Shown: one piece after another, positions 33,260 to 44,030 of the stretch
Position numbering within the stretch: the first letter of the stretch is position 1
Layout of the letters: each line of letters starts with the position of its first letter
DNA from: Porphyra umbilicalis
Lineage: Eukaryota; Rhodophyta; Bangiophyceae; Bangiales; Bangiaceae
Assembly (NCBI GenBank): GCA_002049455.2
Contig: KV918769.1
Location: forward strand, 124,001-188,000
DNA: 64,000 nt
Direction: 5' to 3'
Program-made: the position numbers and the translations under genes
The notes under the pieces: generated by a model
Database searches by the model: none
Told to the model about the DNA's origin: nothing
Seen by the model: the letters and a program-made list of their open reading frames with translations, nothing else

Positions 33260-34430
33260 TTTGTGTGACGAGGCGGAAATGGTGGGGGGAGGCAGCGGCG
33301 GCGAGGGGAAGCATCGGCGATGTGGGGGGGCAACAACGGTGGGGGGTGCAGCGAAGGTCGGGGGAGGCAACGAGGGTGGGGAGAGGCAGCAGGGATGGGG
33401 GAGGCAGATGCGGTGTGGGAAAGCAACTGCTATGGGGGGGTGGGCGGCGGACGCGAGAATGAGCGTGATGGTGAGCGAGGGCGCATCGGTAGTGGGTGAA
33501 AGAGACGGGAAACGGGGGAAGGAGGGAGATGAACCTTTCTGACAGTGTATCAGACACAGTGTATACGACAGAAAGGCACTGACGACGGCAGTCGTAGCCG
33601 TCCTGGCAACCAGCTGAGGGGGGCACGGAGGCAGAGGAGACGGCAGACGGCTCCACCAAGCAGCGTGAATGGACCCACTTTGACAGTGCTTCAGATCCAG
33701 TGTACTCCGCAGATCGAGACTGACACTGTCCAATCCAGTGGATCATGTATTTTCTCTGACACTGTTCAATCCAGTGGGTTGCGACCCTGCGCTTCTCTTG
33801 CTGCCTATAACAGTTCTGCATCTTTTCTTGCAAAAAAAGAAGCGGTGCGTACGTCCTACAGCACCCTTTGCCCATTATGTTCACTATTTTTTTGGCGACG
33901 GAACGGTCTGGTCACCGCCGCTTTACTCGCTTCCATCTGGTCCAAGAAGGAGGAGCATGCGGCACGTCGGGGGCGAAGTCGACCAAAACAACACTTTTTC
34001 AGAGAGAATCCTTCCTGATGCTTTGAAGGGTGCTGGGAACGGAAATGCAGGTGGCTAGGTGTACAAAGGCCTCCTTCCTACTTTTCTAGCCCCTCCAAGT
34101 TCACAGCGGCCAGATAAGCCGCTACCTCCCCACGGTGCTCTGTCTGTCTGCTGGCCAACTCTCTGTGTGCGTTGGCTTTTATACATCCCATACACTCAAT
34201 TGAGCCTGAAAAGCCGCATCAGGGCGGTCGTAGGATGCCCATGGCACGTAGCGTCTTTTCCGCCAACCGAGCCACCTCATAATCGTGTGTATTAGTCGCC
34301 TGTGGAGGCGGCTTGCTGCCAAAGCACCTTAGGCCCTCCCTGAAAGTCCCATAAGATCCCCGCACACACGTAGCCGTGGCGCATGAACAGTTATCGGTGG
34401 ATGTATGACTGATGTACTAAACCGACGCCA
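33260..34430. other. Non-genic interval between the inverted low-complexity blocks
   Basis: No gene is supported. 33260-33500 is G-rich; 33540-34430 is AT-rich and contains short tandem repeats listed separately. Confidence 0.5.
33538..33781 (+). repeat. Four degenerate TGACACTGTNCAATCCAGTG repeats
   Basis: TGACACTGTCCAATCCAGTG at about 33720 and TGACACTGTTCAATCCAGTG at about 33757 are clear. Weaker relatives lie at about 33679 (TGACAGTGCTTCAGATCCAG) and 33539 (TGACAGTGTATCAGACACAG). Confidence 0.7.
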
Positions 34431-34439
34431 GCCGCTACC

Positions 34440-34960
34440 GCCGCCGCCGGCTCCCACTGCCAGCCACCACAACCAGCCGCCCCACCCACACGCAAAGCCC
34501 ACGCACCGTCCACCCCCCACACCCGCCACCTGCCACCCACCACTCGCCATGGACAGCCCACCCACACGCAGACCGCACAGACGCCGGGGTCGCTACGACC
34601 GACCGCCCGCAGGGGCGGCGGCCAGCCGCGGGGGCGGTGGTCAGCGGCGGGGGCGGCGCCAGCGGCGGAGGCGGAGGCCAGGGGCGGGGGCGGCGCCAGC
34701 GTCGGGGGCGGCGGCGGGCAGCGGCGGCGCCAGCCGGCGGCCAGGGCAGCGCCAGCGACGGCGGCGGCGCCAGCGGCGGGGACGGCGGCCAGGGGCGGGG
34801 GTGGCGGCGGCGGCGAGGGTGGCGCCAGCAGGTGGGGCGCTCGCCAGGGACCAGGGCGGCGCCAGCGGCGGAGGCTGCGGCCGGGGGCGGGGGCGGCGGC
34901 CAGAGGCGGAGGCGGCGGCGGGCGGCGGCGGAACCAGCCGGGGGCGGCGGCGGCATCAAC
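34440..34960 (+). repeat. GC-rich low-complexity block, plus-oriented copy
   Basis: Counterpart of 32790-33250 in opposite orientation, about 1.2 kb away. It merges on its right into the minisatellite. Confidence 0.6.
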
Positions 34961-36030
34961 CGGGGGCGGTGGCGGCAGCGGCCGGGGGAGGCTGCGGCAG
35001 CAGCCGGGGACGGGGGCACCAGCGGCCAAGAGCGGCGGCGGCAGTCGCCAAGGGCGGTAGCAGTGGCCGGGGGCGGCGGCAGCCGCCGAGAGCGGCGACA
35101 GCGCTCGGGGGCAGCGGTGGCAGGCGCCGGGGGCAGCGGCGGCAGCAGCTAGTGACGGCGGCGGCAGCCGCCGGGGGCGGCAGCGGCAGCCGCCGGGGGC
35201 GGCGGCGGCAGCGGCCGGGGGCGGTGGCAGCCGCCGTGAGCGGCGGCAGCGGCCGAAGGCGGCGGCGGCAGCGGACGGGGGCGGTGGCGGCAGCCGCCGG
35301 GGGCAGCGGCGCCAGCGGCCAGGGACGGCGGCGCCAGCGGCCGAGGGCGGCGGCGGCGGCGGCCGAGGGCGGCAGCAGCGGCCGGGGGCAGCGGCAGCCG
35401 CCGTGAGCGGCGGCAGCGGCCGGGGGCGGCGGCCGCAGCGGACGGGGGTGGCGGCCGCAGCGGACGGGGGCGGCGGCGGCAGCCGCCGGGGGCGGCGGCG
35501 CCAGCGGCCGGGGACGACGGCGGCAGCCGCCGGGGGCGGCGGCCGCTGGGGACGGCGGCGGCGGCCGCCGCGGGCGGCGGTGGCGGCAGCCGGGGTCGGC
35601 GACGGTGGCGGTCGAGGGCGGCGGCGGCAGCGGATGGCAGCGGCGGCGGAGGCAGGTGGAAGCGGCGGTGCCGGCAGCCGGGGGCGGGGGCGGCGGCAGG
35701 CTGGGGCGGCAGCGGCAGGGGGCGGCGTCAGCGGCGGTAGCAGGTTGAGGTGGCGGCGGCGGCAGGCAGGAGCAGGGGCGGTAGGGGGCGGCGGCGGCGG
35801 CAAGACAGGGCGCAGGTGGCAGCGGGCGGTGGAGACAGCGGCGCCGGTTGGTGGCGGCGGCGGTGGCAGCTGGGGGCGGCGACGGCGGCAGCCAGGGGCG
35901 GCCGCGCCACGGGGGCGGCGGCAGCCAGGGGCGGCGGCAGCGGGGGACGGCGGCAGCGGGGGACGGTAGCAGTGGGGGAGAGAGGCAACCGCTGCGGGGG
36001 CGGGAGCAGCGCGGTGCAGCGGCAGGCGCC
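34600..36030 (+). repeat. GC-rich minisatellite
   Basis: About 1.4 kb of degenerate units of about 15-21 bp such as GGCCGGGGGCGGCGGCAGC. Frames of more than 300 codons are open on both strands at once, which is expected from the unit and is not evidence of coding. Confidence 0.85.
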
Positions 36031-39000
36031 GGCGGCAGCCACCCATGCGCCGCGGGTAAATAGCTCCCATCGTCGGAAACCCGGTGCCGCCTGACGAATC
36101 CCGAACGATACCGGACGAGCCCGAACGCGGCGAAATCGTTAGGCGCTCATCCGAGGACACGTCCGGGAGATGAATCCCGAACGAATGGCTTTATTCGTCC
36201 TGCAGTGGAAGTGGGCTCCCACAGACGACTCTGAGCGGGGGTGCTCTCCAGTGACCCTGGATGCCGTTCCGCACAGTGGGCCGCGGCTGCCGTGCGGTGT
36301 CGAGGCAGTGGGCAGGCCCCGTGGGCACCTGGCAGACGCGGTTGTCAAATAAAAACACGAGCCCGCACGGCTGCACACTCCGACGTGCGCCGGAGGCCTG
36401 CGCTTCTCTGTCAATCGCTGGATTCGGCCAATCAGGGCCCACGCTGTGCGGGAAAACGGGAAGAGCAGCGTCAGCTACAGGTTGGAAGGGTCGAGGACGG
36501 ATTTGTGTGGAAGTCGGTGCTGCTTTGAAGCGGTCGCCAGGAAATACGCTGACCGCGCGTGCCCAGGCCACGGCCGACACACAGCACGTTGTCAAATTGG
36601 GTCACGGAGAACTGGAAATATATGCGAACCGTGAGAGGTCGTGAGAGAAATGTTTTTCCATGCAGCAAACCTCGTGACACCATCCTCGCAAATGTCGCTG
36701 TGTCGATCTCTAAAAGGCTCTGTCTGAGAAGGCTTTCTGACACCCCCAGAGACCTTCTTACCCCACCCACCTGGTCACCCCTACCCATGTGCGTACTCGT
36801 CTACTCCCAATAGCTGCGGGCACCGCCCAACCACGGACACTTGTGCTTGCCTCCTTTCCTGTCCTCTCCCACTCCTTTCTCCTGCTGGCAGGGGGGGGGG
36901 GGCGAGGGGGGCTGCACATACATGCCGAGGGGGTCGGGGAGGATGGGGGCGCAAACGGTGTCGCTAGAGTGGGACGGCTGCTGGCATTGCCGTGCAGAGC
37001 TCTGGCAGGGTCATGGGGCAGGTCCTCCTTGCGCGATCAAACGGCACCCTTCACACCCAGTTCAAGGCAGACTTGGCGTACACAGTATGCATTCTTGCGG
37101 GCACATGGAGACCTCTGCTCGGACGCCTCACCGTCGTAGCTTGTGTCAGCCAGACTTTGTTCAGTACCTGTTGGCATGATAGTCTGCTACCAATGGGGAC
37201 CCAGGATGCGCCCCCGGTCAACCGGGCAGCCAACCAGCGGGCTGGAAAACGTCAAGCCTTGTGCTTGGGGATAGCGGGGCGATTAATAATAATTCGAAGT
37301 GCTGGGCGGCGCCAATGCGCGCCCTCGGCATGTGTGCAGGTGACTGCCATGCTGCCCCCAGCCCCGCTCCTGGCTGCCGCCCAAGTGCACAAGTGCTGCC
37401 AACATCCCCGCTCGCTCTCCTGGCCGACCGCTCGGCCCACCCTCCTGGCGGACCGCCCCGCCCACCCTCTGGTCGACCGCCCCACCCACCCTCCTGGCCG
37501 GAAGCCCCGGCCACCCTCTGTTCGATCGCCCCGCCCACCCTCCTGCCGACCGCCCTCGTTCCTGTCGTATTCTTATCTGCATCCCCTCCATCCCACGCAT
37601 TCTCTCCAGCTCGCACGGGGGCGGGGGGGAGTCACTCTACGACGGGCCGGACGACGTTTGCAGTCGCTGGACTAGTGGTGGTGGCGATTGGGTGGGGATC
37701 CACACTGGCGCAGTGTGGATAGTGTGACGCGCGCGGTGGGTGGGTGGTGGATGGGTTGGATGAACTGACCACGTACTTCTTTTTCGTGTTCGCTCGCCCG
37801 TCCCCCATGTATCCTTACCATGCATATGTGCGATGGCTTCCTCTTTCTTGGCTTCTGTTTCTTTGCAAACCAATGGGTGTTGCTGACATCGAAGTCGAGT
37901 AACTTGTGTCATACGCACATGCATGCGTGGTGTCCGCGAGTCGCTGACATGGTGAGCTTGCTGTTGTCCGGTGGCCTGTAGCTCTGTCAGAGTTTGCGGC
38001 TGTGTGCAGGTAGCTACATGTCTGCGTGACTCTGTAGCACACCGTGGCTTTCTTATCGATTTCGTGTCTGCTCTGCCACCCGTGCCCGCGCCGAGCAACA
38101 ATAAAGCGACCGTGTCTTTCAATGCATCTTTGGCATGTATCCTCAATGCTGGCCGGTGTCACATCCTTTCCTCCGTCAGGGTCTTGCTCCACTTCTTCCC
38201 CGAGACCTCCGAGGGATCATTGCGGCGAGTCTCGCAACATATGTCTCGAAGGATGTGAACTTCTCCTTAAAGATTGGGCAAAGAGGAGTTATGTACTCAT
38301 TTTCGATCTCTCTCTGAACGCAAAGGGGTCGAGCAGCAATACGGTTCGGCCTTGTTGCAGATACCTTGGAACCTGACACGAGATTTCATCAACGCGCTGT
38401 GCAGCTGCACACCACCGCCAAGGCGCACCCTTGTGTTGGTGGAAGGATGCCGTCATTTAAGTCTAGCATCAGCCGAGGTTTAAGGAGACTGCTCGACACG
38501 AGCGTCTAGCACACCTCCGAGCACCTGTCGTTGCGGCTGACAGCGCGGTATGCGCCAATGGGGTTCCATGTAGGACTCTACCGTGGCGTGCATGACGCAG
38601 GCTCGTACCGTCTAGTACACGTCGCTGAGGGCGCCACCTGCGCGGTTCGTTGAGACTGTTGGCTGCAGCACGGCAGGGAAAGAACACGGCGTTCTGGAAA
38701 AGTAACCGTGGTGATGTACATTGCAAGAAGTCCGCAGTGGGGGGGATGGTGGGAAGCTGGCCACTGTAGTTATTGAGTGCACGGAAGCTACACGTGCATC
38801 TGGGCAGACGTGAGCAGTCAGGCCACCTGGAACGTTGCTTCTTCCAAACAGCATGTTGAGGCGCTACAAAAGGTAAAGAGTCGCCCTCTTTTCACTGCTC
38901 GGTTCGCCCCCGACCCCGCCGGCCTCCCCTCGGCCCCAGGCGCACGCCACTGGCACAATCGCCACTTGCAGAGAGTCGCAAGGCCCCACCCGGTCTCCGC
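36031..39000. other. Non-genic interval between minisatellite and transposon gene
   Basis: About 3 kb without a supported gene. It contains a cluster of CGAACGA/GACGAA/TTCGTCC motifs (36090-36205) and a degenerate CCGCCC-CACCCTCCTGG repeat (about 37420-37560). 37700-38880 is of ordinary composition with only short frames. The left end of the transposon should lie here, but I could not recognise a terminal inverted repeat. Confidence 0.45.
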
Positions 39001-42000
39001 TCAAGGGGCGTCCGTGATACTGTTGCTCGTCCAGGGGAAGAACGCATTCGTAAAGAAGCGCTGCTCTGCTCGCTCCCGAGGTGAGTCGGGGACGGTCGTC
39101 GGCGTCGCCGTCATGCCCCAACGCTCGGCCAGGTCCTCAAAGTCAGGGACCACGTGCTCGAGCCGCACCACGTCCGACAGTGGGACAAGGACCAGCTCTG
39201 GGAAGCCAGTGGCCGGGTCAAGGACCCACTTCTTCCTCCTGCAGTTGAAGGATGTCAACACGCAACCCGGACGCGCATCAGCGTCCTCTAGGCGCTGAGC
39301 GACGACAAAATCGCAGCGCCGCCCGTCGACGGCACGTAGGAGTAGGCGCGCTAGTCCAAGTTGGGGTTCGGCGCCAGGACAGGCGCCGGTCACATTGTAC
39401 AGAACGTGGTCCCACCACGGCTTGTGGTAGAGCTCGCGGGTGGCTCGCAACAGCTGCCCGACCGGCCGCGAGCGCCACTCCAGCCGTGCGTCAAACTTGA
39501 ACGTGTTTGCTGTAATCAGCTGAGAAGCAGCAGAGCACCCCGCAAGGTTGGGGTGGCTCTCGAGCAGGCTCGGGAGCTGCCGCAACCGGCCGCCGTCCGC
39601 TGTTGCCACCTGCGCCACCGTCGCACGCTTGCCAGAGATGCGCACTCGTCGGCGAGTGGATCGTGCCCCACAGACGTCGGCAGGACCGTCGTATACCTCA
39701 TGTTGCTCCTCCGACTCAGTTGGCGACTTGACAGGTACGCCGTCGAAATCCCCAGCGGTGGCAAGCTCGTCAAAGACCCTGAGCACGTCCAGCTCAGGGC
39801 TCCCGCATGGCGGGCCCGGTTTGGCCCCGTTGTCGTTGTCGGTGTCGGTCACTCCGTCATCGACGCCGCATCCGTTGCTAGTGGCAGCTAAAGCATCGTC
39901 CCTCGAAGTGCCCACCCCGGGGTCTGCCGCACCGCTCGCGGCGCCACCGGCAATGTCCGAGTTGAGTTCTTCACCAGATTGGCACCAGTGAAAGGTGTCG
40001 GTCTCGACGATGTGCGCGAGTGTTGGCTCCGCACGTAACATCTGCAGCAAAACAGATGCCGTCTGCTTGTTGGTGTTGTCCCACATGTTCTTCACGAGTT
40101 TGTGAAGCGCCTCGTTCAAGGATGTGTCGGCCTCGATGACATTACCGCGCAGCAGGAGCTCAGGGAGGAGGTGGTACGCCAAGGCGTGGAACTTCGTTGT
40201 GTGCACCGCGCCGAAGAGCGCGACCACATACGTGGTGACAAATTCAAACGACTCCTCCGACAAAGACTTAGCTTCCACCTCGTTCATCTTGTATCCCTCC
40301 TCCTTGTTGTCCCCACATAGTTTGGCCATGATGGCGGCCGCACGACAAACGACCTCGAGAACAGCATCGTGCGTCGGCTTGCTGCCAAACGCAGCCTTGT
40401 ACTCAGCGCTGGTAGTGACAAGGTTTGGCACTGGGGCGACGTCCTCTGCTTCCTCTCCGGCGGACATCGAGTTGTCGGTCCCGGCGTCGCTGTAGGTGGC
40501 GTCGCTACACACACTGGCCGTGTCGTTTGACAAAGCGCTCGATGCGTCCGACGAGTCGCCGCTGGAGGCACAGGTGTCGGACGTGGAGCTCCCAGAGTCG
40601 CCCGCGACCCGCGCACTGGAACCAGCCGGTGTGGCGCGGCGAGAGCGCTTGCTGCGGCCGCGCGCTGCTGCCTGCCGCGTCCGTTTCTTTCCGAGGTCGA
40701 GTGGCTCTGTTGAATGCGGTTGCCGACGAGACACCATTCCTGCCACCATAAACATCAGCACCATCAGACCGTGACGCCACGATTTGCCCGTAAAGGTGGC
40801 CTGCTTAACGCCCTTGGTCACAAGGTAGCTGCGCACAGCATAGTGGAAAATAAAAGGAGCGCAATGCACAGAAACAGCGGTCAGAATGCAATCAGGTAGC
40901 CTCGTGTTCGTGCATATGGTCCTCGACAACGCGCCAAGGACACACGAAGCGGCGAGGCATCCGCTCCAACATTCGTCGCCGCAGGCCCGTCGGCGCCGCG
41001 CACTCGCAATCTGTTGACAATGGCGACCCCACAAGCTGCACACGGAGAAAGACAACGTACCCGGGAGCCGTGGTGGAAGCGTCTGGCAGGCGGCCTACAT
41101 GCCGAGCGCGTTCGGCCATCGCCACAATCGCCTTACGCCAGATGCCAAACCGGGACATGCCGCCTTTACACAGCACCTGTAACAGAGCGCGGATCTTAAG
41201 TGCAAGTACCCGAACAACACCGATTTTCATGACCTGGGACGCAACGAATAGGTCGCATGTACAAGGACACTCGGCGCGCATGCAAGAACAGAGCGCGGGC
41301 GCGGGCGTCAAAGGTTTGAAGCTCATTGACGCTGACACAGCCATTGCTGACTGTGAGGACATTATAAGCGGCAAAAGGATCACGCAAAACAGGGCGCTCA
41401 TACACACATGAGACAGCCAGAAGAGGAAGAGGACACATACATGGAGGAGGTCGAACCCAAAGATGTCATACAGGGCCAGGCTGCCAGTGCCAAGACCGTG
41501 AACTGCCGCCAGCAACGGGACAATGGGAACAATCGACGTGGATGACGAAAGCTGCTCCAGCCTGGCGGCGCTGCCACCACTCTTGAACAAGTTGGCAGAC
41601 AACAGCTGCGCCTCGACGTTATCGAGCACCTCTCTTTGGGGTGGGTCGCGGTGGGGATAACCCGACTGGCTCTTTTCCAGCATGCAATGACTGCACTGGT
41701 ACTTGCAACCACTCAGCTTCAGTCCAAGGAGGTGCCGCTCCTCGGGCTGGTCCGCGGCGTAGAGCACGATGCGCGGGACCACCCACACTGCTCCCTCCCC
41801 CGGCAGGTCCCAAAGGACCCCAGTTTCACTGGCGGCGATGAGGTCGTGCAGGAGAACAGCCAAACAGCGCTGGAGCACCTCATCCCTTAGCATCCGCACG
41901 CGCGTCTTCTCCTCATCACGTTGGTTCTTTGGCTTGATGATGGGGATGAAGCCGACGGTCATCCACTCCACCTTACCGGTGACAATGTTAGGGAAGCGGA

Positions 42001-43413
42001 CCCGGATTGGGTACACGTAATGAGCTGCATACAGATACGGCAAGGACGTGTACAAGCAACAGCCAAAAGGAATCATTGCGCACGGGTCAGGCGGGGATCA
42101 GGTACGCGTCAGGTCGGATGAGCGGCACACGAGACCTCGACACCCAAGCAAGAGCGTCATCCTCAACAAAAGACGTGGTATGCACACTTACCCCCATTCT
42201 TGGACACCATAGTAGCGTCGGAGAAGAATTGCGTGGCCATGGTAAAGACCTTCAGCGGCTTGCCGTTCAGGAAGCGGCCGGCGTGCATTCGATCGACGTC
42301 ATCCTGCTCGCGGAGGTAGAGGTCGCTGTCAAGCGACCCGGACCGGAGGACCGACCCGTCAGCGGCGAACTTGCGTTGGCCGCGCATGCAGCGCGACGTG
42401 GCGCGCTTGAAAGCGTTGAATGCCGCAAGCATGACTTCACGGCTGTAGAACTTGTAGACGTCATCGCCATCGACAATATCCGACACGCGCCACCCCTGCT
42501 CAGCCAAACAGCGTGAGGTCTCGCCCTTCAGCGAGTTGACAAATGATGTCTCGGTTGGAAACGCCGTCTCCAGGGGCCCGACGGCGGCCTCCAGCTCCGC
42601 TTGTGCCGCCAACACAGCCGCCTTAATGCGCTTGCGCAGGATGGTCTTCTTGGGAGGCCTCGCCGGCGCCTGACCCGCCGACGAGTTGGCAGTCGCCGCT
42701 GAGAAATGGGGGCCCGCCGCCACCGGTGCCGCAGAGCATCCTCCGGTCGGGGTGTCGCCGTCCGAATCGCTGCCTTGATCCTCCGTGAGCTCCTGCAAGA
42801 CCCTACCAAGTGCGGCCACTTCGGCGTCGCGCTGTGCGCGAAGAGCCGCCCGCTCGGCCCGCACAGCCGTTTGGTAGTACTCTGCTCTCGCCTATTGTGA
42901 CAGGCCATTGCCACCGGCGGACAGAGCAAACAACCGCATGTCCTTGAGTTCGCTTGTGTCGAACGCCGACGACTGAGTTGATGACGACGGGATAAGCAGT
43001 CGCGTCCGCTGCATGTCGCCGAATGCCGCGTAGTAGCTCCGCACTTTCTCAGCGGTTGTGCCCAAAACCGGCACGGCTTGCGCATTGGACGGGGTCGTCG
43101 AACAGGTAGACGCCAGAGCAGGGCCGTCTTGGCATTCAGGTTGCGCACCGTTGCAGAGAACACAGTCCCGCCCGTCGACATGTTGACGGGAAAAGGAGAA
43201 GCTCATGGGCGTTGCCGGGGTTCCCCCCGCTTCGCGCGACGCAGGAGGGACAGCCGGCAAGGTGGGCGGCTCGACAGAGGGCGCCTCTGCGGTTAAGCCC
43301 ATCTCCTCCTGGTGCTGGTTCATTAGGTGCTGGACGAGATTTCCGTGACGCAGAAACCGCCGTGGGCAGTGTGGGCAGCGGTTCTCGCCTTCTCTTTCAG
43401 TGTCAGCGTCCAT
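39001..43413 (-). mobile_element. Plavaka-like (CACTA/EnSpm superfamily) DNA transposon transposase gene, nearly whole
   Basis: Cut-and-paste transposase. Minus-strand exons fit as 43413..42192, 42024..41441, 41233..40901 and 40800..39001, about 1,310 codons. Introns 1 and 2 are canonical (GTAAGT, GTATGT donors; CAG acceptors). The third junction, 40901/40800, restores conserved reading (HMHEHE then ATFTGKSWRHG) but starts GCTACC, not GT. One in-frame TAG lies at 42892-42894. Otherwise the frame is open. Features in order: N-terminal C2H2 finger CPHCPRRFLRHGNLVQHLMNQH; VYPIRVRFPN and VGFIPIIK; RMLRDEVLQRCLAVLLHDL; VLYAADQPEERHLLGLKLSG followed by CKYQCSHC; DIFGFDLLH; Ser-rich linker; TTKFHALAYHLLPELLLRGN and EALHKLVKNMWDNTNK; C-terminal PLSDVVRLEHVVPDFEDL. 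These match the order in Plavaka elements known from fungi and animals. Terminal repeats were not found. Confidence 0.8.
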
Positions 43414-43534
43414 CGCGAACGACCTCGAGTCCGCGTGCTAGGTCGTAGCGACACAGAGTCACTGAGTAGAGACGACCGGCTGTGGTTGGAGCCGCTCCAC
43501 CAGCCCTGTCGGTGACGACGGCCGCAGTCCCCGA

Positions 43535-44030
43535 TCGGGGCCGCCGACGGACCCAACTCGTGGTCGTGCCGGAGGGGACAGCCGGCCGCCGCCGCGGCTA
43601 ACCGCGACGGACCTTCGTAGTTGCGGTCGCCGCCGACGCAGTGGCGAGGGCGGCAACGCAAGCGGTCGAAAAAGAAGCGGCGGCGGTACCCGCATCAGCG
43701 CGGCGGCCGCGGTTGTCACTCGCTGCACTATCCGCCGCCAACAGCGGCACGCCTTGGCGCTGCCCACCCATGCAGAGGCCAGAACAGCTACCGCACACAG
43801 CGGGGGCGGCGTTTGCCACCGACGCCTGCCCCTTCGGTGGCGGCGGCCGCCGTTTTCGACAAGGGCCGCCGACCGACCCAACTCGTGGTCGTGCCGGAGG
43901 CGGCAGCCGGCCGCCGCCGCGGCTAACCGCGACGGACTGTCGCAGTTGCGGCCGCCGCCAACGCAGTGGCGGAGGCGACAAAGCCAGCCGCTGAAGAAGA
44001 AGCTGCGGCGGTACCCGCGTCGGCGGCAAC
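43535..44030. repeat. Direct repeats of about 165 bp, offset 325 bp, beside the transposase
   Basis: Copies at about 43540-43705 and 43865-44030 share ACCCAACTCGTGGTCGTGCC, a GGCCGCCGCCGCGGCTAACC stretch and CGGCGGTACCCGC at a constant offset of 325 bp. They lie just upstream of the transposase start, where CACTA-type elements carry subterminal repeats. Confidence 0.75.

Noticed and set aside
34391-36160. Open frames of more than 300 codons on both strands in the minisatellite
   Set aside because: The repeat unit keeps all frames open. Translations are Pro/Ala/Arg/Gly only, with no domain.
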